A program made the translations under genes and the position numbers. Shown here in pieces: positions 31,011 through 41,793 of a stretch of 64,000 nt of DNA. Each line of letters starts with the position of its first letter. Within the stretch, counting starts at the first letter, position 1. Location of the stretch: positions 24,122,362 to 24,186,361 of the forward strand of contig OY855910.1 in assembly GCA_963693305.1 (NCBI GenBank), given 5' to 3'. Source of the stretch: Meandrina meandrites. Taxonomy: Eukaryota; Cnidaria; Anthozoa; Scleractinia; Meandrinidae. A model generated the notes under the pieces. It was not told where the DNA came from. It saw only the letters and a program-made list of their open reading frames with translations, and ran no database searches.

Positions 31011-32990
31011 GTGCAGAACGAGCCTCCGGAATCCATGCCATGGGCAGCAGTGAATGCCGAGAGTGAAAACACCAGAAACGCTGCAGGTAATAGGATTCGA
31101 ATGACTGACAGTGGCCAAAGCCGAAAGGAAGCCGCTGTCACGACAACGGGAGCCGTCAGCGCTAAAACAACTACACTGATTGGCTTTTGGAATGTGCGAA
31201 CAATGTATGAGCAAGGAAGGATGGCGCAGGTCATTGCTGAAATGAAGCGTTACAAACTTGATATCTTAGGCATAAGTGAGATTAGATGGACAAAATCTGG
31301 GAGAATGAAGACAACAACAGGAGAGACAGTTCTCTACTCTGGGAGAGAAGATGATCTACATCATGAAGGGGTTGCAATCATCATGAAGAACGGGATGGAA
31401 AAGTACTTAATGGAGTGGAAGCCAGTAAACAGCAGGATTATTCAAGCACGATTTAAGGGCAGGCAGACTAACTTGTCCATCATACAATGCTATGCACCTA
31501 CTAATGACAGCAACGACAGAGATAAAGAAGCCTTTTATGAGCAACTGCAAGCAACACTTGAGAACGTCCATTGTCGAGACCTCCTGCTAGTGATGGGTGA
31601 TCTTAACGCCAAGGTGGGCTCAGACAACATGAATTTTGAAAGGGTCATGGGAAGAGAAGGATGTGGAGTGCAGAATGATAATGGAGAGAGGCTGGTAGAA
31701 TGGTGTGCATTCAACAACATGATCATCGGTGGAACTTTATTCCCGCATCGCAACATTCACAAACTCACCTGGATATCCCCAAATGGGCGGGATCAAAGCC
31801 AAATAGACCATCTAATGGTTAACGGGATGTGGCGCCGCTCCCTGCTTGATGTAAGAGTAAGAAGAGGGGCTGATGCAATCAGCGATCACCATCTTGTGAC
31901 TGCAAAGTTGAGATTGAAACTGAGAGCAGCTGGACGAAACAAACAATGCATCCCTAGATATGACATCAACAGATTACAAGATCAAAGGACTAAGAATGCT
32001 TTTGTCCTACAGCTGAGGAACAGATTCCAAGCCTTAAGTAACATAGGCGAGCAAGACAATGAAGACGAAGACACTGTAAACCAACAGTGGAAGCAAGTCA
32101 GGAACATCTTTGATGAAGCAAGTAAAACCTGTCTGGGGATACAAAAGACTAGAAAAAAGAAAGAATGGATTACACCAGACACGTGGCAGGTTATCGAGGA
32201 GAGACGCCAGCTGAAGAAGAAGATAAACGACAGTAGATCAGCCAGACTCCGAGAGAAGTATAGAGTGGCTTACACAGAAATCAACAAGCGTGTCAAGAGA
32301 AAGATCCGAACTGACAAAAGGGCATATATGGAAGAACTAGCAAAAGAAGCAGAGGAAGCGGCGCAAAAGGGAGAGCAGAAGAATGTCTATAAAGTCACTA
32401 AACTGATCTGTGGAAAATATAATGGCACCAGAAATGCCCCCATACGAGATAAAGAAGGTCAGCTCCTCACCTCTGAAAAAGACCAAGAAGCACGCTGGGT
32501 AGAGCATTTCAAGGAAGTCCTCAACAGACCACCACCAGAAGAGGAGCCTGATATTCCAGAAGCTGATGAGGACTTAGATGTTGACACTGGGCCACCGAAG
32601 AAAGAAGAGATCATTGCAGCCATCAAATCCCTAAAAAACCACAAGGCACCTGGCAAAGACCGCCTCAATGCTGAGCTGTTCAAGGCAGACGCTGTGACCA
32701 CTGCAAATATCTTGCAACCACTTTTTAACACCTTATGGGACAGAAGGAAAATTCCTGATGACTGGAATCAGGGTATCATTATCAAAATACCAAAGAAAGG
32801 AGCTCTCTCTGAATGTAGCAACTGGCGTGGCATTACACTATTATCCACCCCTAGCAAGATCTTAGCGAAAGTCATCATGAAGCGCCTATCACTGGCTGTG
32901 GACGATAAACTCCGCAAGGAACAGGCAGGTTTCAGGAGAGGAAGGGGTTGTATCGATCATATTTTCACGCTGAGAAATATTATTGAATAG
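31011..32990 (+). CDS. LINE B ORF, N-terminal part: endonuclease and start of RT
   Basis: 659 codons. The endonuclease domain starts near residue 55 (GFWNVRTMYEQG) with GISEIRW, VMGDLNAKVG, SPNGRDQSQIDH and SDHHLVTAKL. The RT begins with KKGALSECSNWRGITLL and EQAGFRRGRGCIDHI. It ends at TAG (32988-32990), where LINE A and related proteins have Gln (LEQ/IEQ); a CAG to TAG change explains it. The reading frame after the stop is the same. Confidence 0.9.
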   Translation: MQNEPPESMPWAAVNAESENTRNAAGNRIRMTDSGQSRKEAAVTTTGAVSAKTTTLIGFWNVRTMYEQGRMAQVIAEMKRYKLDILGISEIRWTKSGRMKTTTGETVLYSGREDDLHHEGVAIIMKNGMEKYLMEWKPVNSRIIQARFKGRQTNLSIIQCYAPTNDSNDRDKEAFYEQLQATLENVHCRDLLLVMGDLNAKVGSDNMNFERVMGREGCGVQNDNGERLVEWCAFNNMIIGGTLFPHRNIHKLTWISPNGRDQSQIDHLMVNGMWRRSLLDVRVRRGADAISDHHLVTAKLRLKLRAAGRNKQCIPRYDINRLQDQRTKNAFVLQLRNRFQALSNIGEQDNEDEDTVNQQWKQVRNIFDEASKTCLGIQKTRKKKEWITPDTWQVIEERRQLKKKINDSRSARLREKYRVAYTEINKRVKRKIRTDKRAYMEELAKEAEEAAQKGEQKNVYKVTKLICGKYNGTRNAPIRDKEGQLLTSEKDQEARWVEHFKEVLNRPPPEEEPDIPEADEDLDVDTGPPKKEEIIAAIKSLKNHKAPGKDRLNAELFKADAVTTANILQPLFNTLWDRRKIPDDWNQGIIIKIPKKGALSECSNWRGITLLSTPSKILAKVIMKRLSLAVDDKLRKEQAGFRRGRGCIDHIFTLRNIIE

Positions 32991-34085
32991 AGTACTGAAT
33001 GGCAGCGAACTCTCTATGTCAACTTTGTAGATTTTGCCAAAGCCTTCGACAGTGTGCACCGGCACAGCCTCTGGAAGATATTACGAGCGTATGGAATCCC
33101 CTCCCACCTTGCTGAGATCATTAAAAGCTTCTATGACAACTTTACCTGCTGTGTTGGTGATGGTGACATCTTATTTGAAGTTCACACTGGTGTCAGACAG
33201 GGGTGTGTCATGTCCACATTGCTTTTCAACCTTGTTGTGGACTGGATCATGCATCGCACCACTGAGGACCAGATCAGGGGCATCAGATGGGCACCTTTCT
33301 CTTACTTGGAAGACCTGGATTACGCTGATGATCTAGCCTTACTATCACACACCCACACTCACATTCAAGAGAAGACGCAACGCCTCAACACCTTTGCTAA
33401 GCAAGTTGGCCTTAACATCAGCAGCAAGAAGACTGAAATTATGGCGCTGAACACCACCAACACGCGACCAGTCCAGATTGATAATGAAGAACTTCCGTAC
33501 ACAGACAGATTTACCTATCTCGGCAGCATCATCAGTAAAGATGGAGGAACTGACCTGGACATCCAGAGCCGTCTCAACAAGGCTAGGAACTCGCTCAACA
33601 TGATGAATAAGGTATGGCGCTGCTCCACTTACAGTACTTGTACCAAGCTGAAGCTCTATTACAGCTGCGTCCTCACAACCCTTCTGTATGGTTCAGAATG
33701 TTGGCGTTTAACGGAGAAGGATCTAACAAAACTCTCCACATTTCACACCAAGAGCCTTCGGCGTATTTTACGCATCTTTTGGCCTAATGTAATCTCAAAT
33801 AAAGATTTCTTTGAACGGTGTGGAACTGAACCAATGGCTACCATCCTGATGAGGAGACGCTGGAGGTGGATTGGCCACGTCACTCGCCAAGAAGCCTCCA
33901 TTGCAAGAACCGCTATGCACTGGACGCCAGAAAGGAAACGAAAGAGAGGTCGCCCCAAGATCACATGGCGACGGACGATTGAGAAAGAAATAAAGGAGAT
34001 GGGGAAGACCTGGGAGGGCATCAAGTTCATGGCAAGGGACCGCCAGATGTGGAGGGAACACGTTGCTGCCCTACATGCCACTTAG
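32991..34085 (+). CDS. LINE B ORF, C-terminal part: RT palm and C-terminal domain
   Basis: In-frame continuation after the amber stop; the first Met is at 33054. Motif A VDFAKAFDSVHR precedes that Met, motif B is GVRQGCVMSTLLFN and motif C is YADDLALL. The C-terminal RRRWRWIGHVTRQE and GRPKITWRRT blocks match LINE A. With the stop removed the EN-RT frame would be about 1,024 codons, so this is a barely inactivated copy. Confidence 0.9.
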   Translation, partial: STEWQRTLYVNFVDFAKAFDSVHRHSLWKILRAYGIPSHLAEIIKSFYDNFTCCVGDGDILFEVHTGVRQGCVMSTLLFNLVVDWIMHRTTEDQIRGIRWAPFSYLEDLDYADDLALLSHTHTHIQEKTQRLNTFAKQVGLNISSKKTEIMALNTTNTRPVQIDNEELPYTDRFTYLGSIISKDGGTDLDIQSRLNKARNSLNMMNKVWRCSTYSTCTKLKLYYSCVLTTLLYGSECWRLTEKDLTKLSTFHTKSLRRILRIFWPNVISNKDFFERCGTEPMATILMRRRWRWIGHVTRQEASIARTAMHWTPERKRKRGRPKITWRRTIEKEIKEMGKTWEGIKFMARDRQMWREHVAALHAT

Positions 34086-34113
34086 GCGTAAAGGGCATGA
34101 GTGAGTGAGTGAG

Positions 34114-34218
34114 TTCTTTATTCCAATCGCTTAAATTGGAAATTCACTGCGAAGATCACATATCACCTTCATATATATCCGCAGTTCACATATGAATCAT
34201 TTCATATACATTACATCA
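34114..34218. repeat. 105-bp direct repeat, right of LINE B
   Basis: See the left copy at 30637-30741: one mismatch (TCG for TTG) over 105 bp. Confidence 0.9.
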
Positions 34219-34474
34219 ATAAAAGCGTAATAGGGTTTGGTAGGGTTCGACACGATTTATTAGGCAGGGTAATTTTAAAAGTCAACGTCTTTCAAGGACC
34301 GGCAGATTAACGGGTGAAACAGTGATAAAATGGAAACTACTTGTGAAATGGTCTTTTTTCTTCAACTAGAGAAATACTAGTTCAAGCGTTTGTTTCCGTA
34401 TGTAACACGTAAGACCACGTTGAAGCAAATATAAAACCTCGTTGTTGTGATTCTTTTTATGACAACGGTACCAT

Positions 34475-34870
34475 GCGCAAATCGACTTCCGGGATGACGG
34501 GTCGACATCAAGGCAAACGAATCGTCTCGAATCGACAACATTCTCGACCCTCCCTATCGAACAAGTTGCAGATTTTTTCTAAGTGTCGCGCAAATTGACT
34601 TCCGGGATGACGGGTCGACATCAAGGCAGACGAATCGTCTCGAATCGACAACATTCTCGACCCTCCCTATCGAACAAGTTGAAGATTTTTTCTAAGTGTC
34701 GCGCAAATTGATTCCGGGATGACGGGTCGACATCAAGGCAGACGAATCGTCTCGAATCGATCGAATCGAGTCGAATAGACAACATTCTCGACCCTCCATA
34801 TCGAACAAGTGGCAGATTTTTTCTAAGTGTCACACAAATCCACTTCCGGGATGATGGGTCGCTTTGACCT
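34475..34870. repeat. 113-bp TCGA-rich tandem repeat
   Basis: Units starting CGCAAATCGACTTCCGGGAT recur at about 34475, 34589, 34702 and 34832. The third unit is longer by a GAATCGA run. They belong to the right subterminal part of the TIR element. A frame reading through them is an artefact. Confidence 0.88.
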
Positions 34871-34974
34871 GTAACCAAGTCGTCGTTTCAAGGCCACCTT
34901 CGTTCTTAAATCGACTTCTGTTAAGTCGATTCGTCAAGTGCCATGGTCGAATCGACTCACTTTGGGTGTAATTT

Positions 34975-35125
34975 ATGTTGATCGCAATTAATATAAATTA
35001 ATACTTTGCCGTTTGAAAGAGTGCGTTGAGAACTTGTGGCCTTCTTCGTCTTTTATTTGCACTTACTTAATTTTTACTTCGTTTTTTGGAAATGTTGGCC
35101 AAAGCGTTGGCTCTCGGTCCCTATA
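34975..35125. repeat. Outer end of copy 3
   Basis: Inverted copy of about 4500-4670 (GTGCGTTGAGAACTTGTG and TTGGCTCTCGGTCCCTAT blocks), which continues the flank interrupted at 30019 by the TIR element. Confidence 0.8.
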
Positions 35126-35261
35126 TTTTTCCCTATAGCGCTTTGTAGGAGTAAAGCAGATAAGTGGAGGAAAATGAGAGAATTAGCCTGAGGAAAAAAG
35201 AGAAGAGAAAGCCGCCGAAATACTGGGTCCTCCGACACTGAAGAATTCGCCAAAACACTCA

Positions 35262-35334
35262 CTCCCCTGGCGGGAAATCGAACCTTGGTCTCCCGCGCGA
35301 CAGGCGGGGATACTCACCACTATACTACCGAGGA
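35262..35334 (-). pseudogene. tRNA-Asp (GTC) pseudogene
   Basis: Recognisable along its length with anticodon GTC, but the T-stem has several mismatches (CCAAGG in place of CCGGGG) and the anticodon loop has A37 to G. The upstream side carries a LINE fragment at 35371. Confidence 0.85.
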
Positions 35335-35370
35335 CTCCTCGATGTATGTTGTGAAAATTTTACAAAGTAC

Positions 35371-35515
35371 TGGCTACAATTAATGATGTCTTAGAATGGA
35401 AAGAGATGTACACCTTACCATTTCGCGCGGCTTCGGATACAAAATTGCGTGAATTTCAGTATAAGTTACTTAACAGGTGTCTTGTAACAAATGCCTTTTT
35501 ATACAAAATTGGTGT
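35371..35515 (+). pseudogene. Tx1/L1-like LINE 3' fragment
   Basis: Translates to WKEMYTLPFRAASDTKLREF and YKLLNRCLVTNAFLYKIGV, closely matching the C-terminal part of LINE C (WKKIYCLPHRVALDKKSREF, YKLLNRCLATNVLLSKVGI). Only about 45 codons remain. It starts in the class A upstream flank of the tRNA-Asp pseudogene, right where other copies have the TGCTCAATTGAGCA palindrome. Confidence 0.78.
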
Positions 35516-35940
35516 TGTATGTACACAAAACAAATCTTTGCTTTCAATAAGAGTAACAACAAACAATGATTGCAAAATCAAATAACAAACATTATCAGCT
35601 CATAATAAGATTTGGAGAAAACACAAAACAAATTAATATACAATCTTGCGCCGTTGTTGTAGCATAATTAGTGGTTCTGATGTAATTAGATAACGAACTG
35701 AGGGGCGTGTGTGTATATGTAAACAAAAGAAAGAAAAAAGAAATACTGGCTCAAGACTGAAAAATTCGCCAAAAAATTTACTGCGAAATCCCTTTTTTGT
35801 TTTTGTTACTGCACACTGTTATCGTTAGACCTCTAAATTAAATATTCGCACAGGCAAATAATAAAACATGACCACAAAACGCGAAACAGAATAAGTGCTC
35901 AATTGAGCAGTTAAAAATCTTCACAACTCACATGGAGGAG

Positions 35941-36000
35941 TCCTGGTGAGTATCCCCGCCTGTCACGCGGGAGACCGGGGTTCGATTCCCCGCCGGGAAG
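35941..36000 (+). pseudogene. tRNA-Asp (GTC) pseudogene, internal 5' deletion
   Basis: TCCT joins GGTGAG directly, so about 12 nt covering the acceptor/D-arm start (CGGTAGTATAGT) are missing. Anticodon and T-arm are intact. The palindrome GTGCTCAATTGAGCAG lies about 35 nt upstream. Confidence 0.88.
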
Positions 36001-36428
36001 TGAATGTTTTGGTGTCGAGCCAGTATTTCGGCGGCTTTCTCTTCTCGTTTTTTTCTCAGGCTATTCCTCTCATTTTCATCCACTTATCTGATTGATAATA
36101 TGTGAGCAATGTAAGAAAAGAGTATATGATAATCATTTTCTAAAAATAATTATCCGCCTGCATTTTACATTATTGCGCGATGTTGACTCAGTTCGAGCTG
36201 CTATTTTTTTGGGGGCTAGGGGCATTGTTCTTGTTGTTTGTTCTATTGTTCTCTCAGCCACTCATGTGAGACCTTACGAGAGGTGCTACATGACCCCAGT
36301 TCGATCTCTAAAACACCACTTAACATACAAAACACAAAACATTTCTGAGCAGAAACGATATTAATTGCAATCAATGAATAAAATGAAAGATTTTCTTGGC
36401 CTCCTGTGAAAAGAAAGCAAAATAATTT

Positions 36429-36500
36429 CTCCCCGGCGGGGAATCGAACCCCGGTCTCCCGCGTGACAGGCGGGGATACTCACCACTATACTACCGAGGA
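36429..36500 (-). tRNA. tRNA-Asp (GTC)
   Basis: Complete and intact: acceptor TCCTCGG/CCGGGGA, anticodon stem CCCGC/GCGGG with CTGTCAC, T-stem CGGGG/CCCCG. It is identical to the four other intact minus-strand copies. Class A upstream flank with the palindrome at about 36532. Confidence 0.95.
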
Positions 36501-36674
36501 CTTCTCGTGATAAAATGTAAAGATTTTACAAAGTGCTCAATTGAGCACTTCTTCTGTTTTCCGTTTTCTGGCCATTTTTTGTTGTACGAAGATTTAACCG
36601 ACAAAAAGTTGAATTTTGGAGACAAGAACTTCATTTGAACTCACATATCCGGCCACAAATCGGCCTCCAGGTTA

Positions 36675-36741
36675 GCCGACCGGTTAGCTCAGTTGGTAGA
36701 GCGTCGGACTACCGTGCGGGAGGTCTCGGGTTCGAGCCCCA

Positions 36742-36782
<41 letters not shown>

Positions 36783-36923
36783 TATGCTGCCTTTGCAATG
36801 GCATTTGCAAATGGTTAGATATTCTAGTCTTCTCGGATAAGGACGATAAACCGTAGGTCCCGTCTCCTGCATCTTCACTGTTATGGTCAGCAGGGGATGT
36901 TAAAGAACCCACACACTCATCGT

Positions 36924-36955
<32 letters not shown>

Positions 36956-37063
36956 AACTGGTCTTTGCTCATTGTGCTGTTGAAATGCTCGGAGACATTA
37001 GCTGTTAAAGCTACTCTACAATCCGAGGGTAAATAAAGTATTCACTTCACTTCACTTCACTCC
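36675..37063 (+). mobile_element. tRNA-derived SINE, about 390 bp
   Basis: A tRNA-like head (CCGGTTAGCTCAGTTGGTAG with A box; GGTTCGAGCCC B box) is followed by a non-coding body and a (CACTT)n tail at about 37040-37063. A frame on the minus strand (36709-36972, with VWGSNPRPPAR at its start-proximal end) is the SINE head read backwards, not a gene. Confidence 0.85.
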
Positions 37064-37069
37064 ATTCAT

Positions 37070-38380
37070 GCCTGAAACTGAAAAGATCACGGTCACTTCC
37101 TCGGCCGAGGCCGAGGACTAAAACCATTCCATCGAGGAAAGTCCGCAGGACAGCCTTAGTCGCCACAAACTTATACCCACTACGGTACGTTACCTATCTT
37201 TTGTAACGTCGGGAAATCTCTTTATCGTCAACAACCCATTCAATCCGTTCCATGAAGTTTAGCACATTATCAAGCAGATGAGTGGAAGAAAATTCGCCAA
37301 AAAAGAAACTCCCCTTATTTTAATGCCTTGTTCATACCATACATGCGCATGCATGAGGACCTGTTAAGGTTGGGTAAATGCATGTCTCTCGCCTGAATTT
37401 CAAAGCTTGTCATGTCGCAGTTTGGAATAGCCGGCATGTCGCTGTCCGAGTCTCGTCAGTTTCGTCTAAAGACGGACGCAGGAGTTTCCAAGTGACTTAA
37501 ATAAAAGGCCCGCAATGCATGCAGAAGTGGTTGGAAATACACCGTATTCTGTAGTAGTACTCACATTATTCAATGATTTCCTTGTTTGGCTTTCAATGCT
37601 CTGAATCTGGACATAGCGAGGGAGACAGAAGCAAACAAAAATGAAACCCGAGAATTGACATCGTTGATTAAAGCATGATTTACCTCTGTAGTTGACAGGC
37701 TGAAATTTCTCTCGGTGCAAACTGTTATTAAGTGCTCATTAATCAGGAATTTACATTCCCTATATTAAATGAGAAGCGGGGTCGCCTGTGCAGGTTGATA
37801 TTCTAAAATGAGTTGCTTAAAGGGTGGTTTCCTTTGTTGAACTGCTGTGAATACTTAGGTTGGAAGTTTAGTATCTAACTAATTCTGGATGTAACACAGA
37901 ACTGAACTGAGCTGCTTGACATCTCACTTGTACAATTCTTGCTGAATATCTTTTATTGTAATTCTATACGGCTGAAAATGCAACATGGTATACAACTAGA
38001 CGGTCAGAAAAGCTGCCATAACTGTGGTTCTACTCTCTAAAAATACCTCATATTGATTCTCCTTTCAGCGCTTTTTGTTTGAATGCAGCCGAAAATGGTC
38101 TACATGTACATGTTTACTGACTGTACGGTCTCTGGTGCAGAAGATGCCGTTAAGTCCAAAATCTTGTTATCATTTTGGTAAAATGCTTACAGTTCCGGGA
38201 GAGCACAGAAAGTAAAGTTGTTAAGCCAGTGAGGACCATGGAGTGAAGAGTACTTCCGTAAATCAGGACATGTTTAGCATAAGTTTTTGTTCAATTTATA
38301 GGAAGGTATAACTACATTGTACACAGTATTTTCTGCATCTTGTATGAATATAGCTGACGCAGGTTATAAGGAATACGTAG
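37070..38380. other. Non-coding stretch, nothing recognised
   Basis: Apparently unique AT-rich sequence with no frame over about 90 codons and no tRNA. It could be distal regulatory or intergenic sequence of the GPCR locus; nothing specific is visible. Confidence 0.4.
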
Positions 38381-38390
38381 CTTGACCTGT

Positions 38391-38500
38391 TTTGCAAAGT
38401 TAAAAATTTCTGTGAAGCGGTTTTAGAACCACCATAAATTTTTGATAATTTAAGATGGCTCTCAAACCGCTTCGCAGAATTTTTTTAACTTCGCAAAAAT
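38391..38500. repeat. Foldback repeat with about 35-bp arms
   Basis: TTCTGTGAAGCGGTTTT near 38408 and AAACCGCTTCGCAGAA near 38465 are inverted, with TTTTGCAAAGTTAAAAA and TTTTTAACTTCGCAAAA extending the arms. It looks like a short MITE. Confidence 0.8.
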
Positions 38501-40527
38501 TTTTATCTTAACATGTTAACATGCTGATCATAATGCAATAACAAAGAATGGGACTCACCAAGTACTTAAAGCTAAAATTAAGGGTGTTTGTTCTGATTCT
38601 ATGGTAACCAATCACGAAAATAGCCACAACTTGTTTGCCAATGATTGGGCATTGGTTGATAAAATTACCGTAGCAGCAACTGATAAAGAGTGGTAGTACT
38701 GACCCATCAAACTATAAGAGCTGGAAAATGCTGGGAATCATCACCATCCACCTTAATTGACTGATGTATACTATTAGGTAAACGCAACATGAGTTTTTCG
38801 GGAACTTTAATTTCGCAGTTGAAATGGTTTTTAAAACTTTTCCACCAATTAAAAAGGACGTGACGTGATAATTCTGTGTTGTGTTCCGTTGCTGCGAGGC
38901 GCGCTGAACAAAAACAATACCTTGTCGTTCATTTTTCGTGGGGATTGTCAATAAAGTTATTTCAAAAGCTGCAGGTGTAACCGGTTTGCATAAAATCCAA
39001 TTGACAACAAAAAACCGCCATCTTGCACATGGACAATATGCCTACTTTTCCCGCGAATCGAACCTTTGTTTTCGTCAGAGTGAGTCGCTTGTGTTTGATG
39101 TGAACATGAGAATTTCTTCAATTTCTCTTGCATAAGGAAACGAAATCCACAGTAGCCTGGGTAATTGACGGCCTTTCGCGCGCGAGTTCTTTGTTCTGGC
39201 GGAGCCTCTGCGGCTAAAACAATTAAACAAATGAATATGGGATGAAATTTGAGGTCAAAACAGTACATAAACCTTCATACGATATACTAGGTTGCGTTCG
39301 GTTTAATTTAGTCTTAAACCGTATTCGTTGTGAAATAAAGCCATTCACAGATTTCCCAAGTTATCATAATAGACGGAGTCATTATAATCTATTCTCTCTA
39401 TTTGTTACAAAAAAATGGCGAGATTTTTTTAATCGTACATGCTGTTAAAACAGCATGTATGATGTCCTGTTTAGAAATATCTACGAGAATTGCATATAAC
39501 CAGTTTCGATAAAGTTATGTTAACTTCACTTTGTACAATCGAAGCCGCAGTAAGCACGAACAACCACTCAAACAACTCGTTTTTGCATACCTTCTTTTAT
39601 TTCATATATAATAATATCGAGAGGTAACGGAAAAGAATTTTAACAAACAAGGGTAGAACAATTAACTGTCCCATGGCATATTTCCCACGCATATAAAAAA
39701 TATATTTTCTCAACTTACGTTTTTAATTTTTGAAGTCATATTTACTCCCAATTTAGATTTCCATTTTTTTCAAAACCGTGTTTGAGAGCTCGAGGTGGAC
39801 GGCAAATAAAGTGAAATCGTGTTACAAAAAGTATATCAGATTTAGTTTGGTTTTAAATAGCGAAAATATTCGCAAAATTAGGAATTGTCATAACTAATAC
39901 ATGGTTTACCATGTCGATTTTTCGTTTGACTAGTAAAACTTATTATTTCCATATTAACTAATGTAGAAAAGTAGAACTGCTAGTTAACACCATCAAGTAC
40001 TAGCAGAGCTTTAACTGTAGCGGTGAAAACTGTCGTTTCCCATGAAACAAGAATAACAACAAATAAAGACAGCCTTTTTTTGAAAAAGAAACAATGAAAT
40101 GGTGTGGGTTGGAGGCCGGAATCAAAACAGACTCGTATTTTATTGTATGGCGCTGTTAAGTTTGGTCTTTCTAGTCAGCACTGTCGTCATGGACTACACA
40201 AGTAATACTAGAATTGTATTCCGTTCAAAATTTGAGTGAAATTTATTTCAGCTATATGGTTATGGAATGAAACTCTTTGTGGAAATTTATTAAAGCTAAT
40301 CCTAAAGATTAGGGAGTCTCATATCTATAAGTTCCTCGGCCAATGCAGGTTTTGGAACGGAAAAGGTAAAGAAAAAAGTATTTTAAATCAGCCAATGAAA
40401 TATCAGCACTCATTTACCTATTGTCCAGTTAAAAACACAAGAAATTTGCTGCTTTCTGTTTTGATTACCGAACAGCAGCGAACATACTCCTTTCTTACCT
40501 GTATTGTAACAAAATTGTCAACGGAAA
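38500..40527. other. Upstream region of the GPCR gene
   Basis: About 2 kb of AT-rich sequence with no recognisable gene. A perfect 24-bp hairpin (TACATGCTGTT, AA, AACAGCATGTA) lies at 39436-39459. A GC-rich patch (39150-39220, GCGCGCGAGTTC) might be a promoter, but I cannot define a start. Confidence 0.4.
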
Positions 40528-41681
40528 ATGGAAAACGTTTCGCTGCCTTCCTCCGTGAATTTGTCTGACCCAGACATAGAAGATTGCCATTATTTGCAAG
40601 GCGTTGTCTGGAAAAAGATCTACCTGTCAAAGCACGCGTACAGAAATCTGCTTGCTTTAATTTGTCTTAATTCTCTAGCAATCATTCCCACGATCCTGTT
40701 AAACGCGCTGGTCATCTTTGTCGTGGCAACAAGGCGCCGACTGCAGACCAATTCGAACATTCTCCTGGCGTGTTTGGCGGGAACAGATTTTCTGGTCGGG
40801 CTGGTAGCTCAACCCATTGCTATCGCCGTAAAGGTTAAGCGAGCATTCAGCATTGAGCCATTCTGTTATTGGAAACTGTATTCACCATAATCCTTTATGC
40901 AACGGGTTGTACTTCGTTGGGTCATCTCGTGTTGATCAGTATTGACCGCTTTTTTGCCACAAAGGATGCCTTGAGGTACCGGGAAATTGTTACAAAACAA
41001 CGGATAAAAAATGGTGTACTTGTAGTTTGGGCTATTACTATGGTTCTCACAATTCAGGAAACTGTCTTGGCTGTAATAAACAGTGGAACTAAATGTTACA
41101 TAGTATATTGTACTTTGGCTGGTGTAATGTGCGTTATTATCGGCTTCGTTTACATTGCTGGTATCTGTTACTGTTATGTGTATATATTCTCAGAAACACG
41201 GCGACAGAAAAAACGCCTGCAAACTGAACAGTTGCCTCAAGAAGAAGCTAAAAGAGTGAAAAAGGGCAACAAGGCAGCCAACACCCTGGCATTAATTTTG
41301 GGTGCGTTAATAGTAACGTACTTGCCTATAATAATACTTATTTTAGTGGTAGCTTTTTCTACATTAAAGCCCAGCGTTACAGTGATTTTTTCCAATTGGG
41401 CATCAACTGCCGCTCTGCTCGGTTCTCTTGTTAACCCTATTATTTATTGTTGGCGTAATAAAAAGCTTCGGCACGCTTTTCTTGAGATTTGTCATGTAAG
41501 ACAACCAGAAAACAGAGCACCAGACATTGAGATGAAAGAAATACAACGCCATCGACCCGAAATTCAGCCTTCTACTTGTGAGGCTTTTTCGACCGCCGTA
41601 GTAAACCAAGACCCAGTTTTGCTGTCATTCAGTCATCTCAAAGCCGAAGAAATTGTTCATATTGAGGAAATGGATAACTAA
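40528..41681 (+). CDS. Class A (rhodopsin-like) GPCR, one frameshift
   Basis: An intronless seven-helix receptor in two frames that overlap at 40869-40890. Frame one (40528-40890) gives the N-terminus with an NLS glycosylation sequon, TM1 (AIIPTILLNALVIFVVATRR) and TM2 (LACLAGTDFLVGLVAQPI). Frame two (to 41681) gives TM3 with DRF in place of DRY (ISIDRFFATKD), TM4, TM5, a basic third inner loop (RRQKKRLQ), TM6 with TYLP in place of CWLP, and TM7 with NPIIY. One missing base near 40875 accounts for the shift. AATAAA lies at 41788. It is in the adenosine/melatonin/amine-like range; the ligand is unknown. Either a recent pseudogene or a sequencing error. Confidence 0.88.
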
Positions 41682-41787
41682 ATCTTGTAAATATTACAAT
41701 TTTATGCGCAATTTGAATGGTTAATATTTTTCTCCTTAATGTTATTGAAGAAATATCGTTATCTATGAACTGTTGTTTAAGATTATA

Positions 41788-41793
41788 AATAAA
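41788..41793 (+). promoter_or_regulatory. AATAAA polyadenylation signal
   Basis: A canonical AATAAA about 107 nt after the GPCR stop codon supports a real transcription unit. Confidence 0.6.

Larger units (their letters stand above)
30742..34113 (+). mobile_element. RTE-type LINE B, near full length
   Basis: Same family type as LINE A but a different, diverged lineage. It has a 5' leader with hairpins (30770-31010), one EN-RT ORF and a (GAGT)n-like tail at 34098-34113. It is flanked by 105-bp direct repeats. The only visible coding defect is a single TAG. Confidence 0.88.
30029..34970. mobile_element. TIR-bounded element hosting a LINE and SINEs
   Basis: The left end TACACCCAAACTGAGTCGAT and the right end (reverse complement TACACCCAAAGTGAGTCGAT) are inverted repeats over at least 23 bp with one mismatch. 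Outside, copy-3 flank sequence resumes on both sides (4664-4690 equivalent). Inside both ends are subrepeats rich in TCGA motifs. No transposase is seen; with LINE B and the 105-bp repeats removed the element would be about 1.5 kb. Confidence 0.75.

Noticed and set aside
36709..36972. 87-codon minus-strand frame ending in VWGSNPRPPAR
   Set aside because: It is a tRNA-derived SINE read on the opposite strand.
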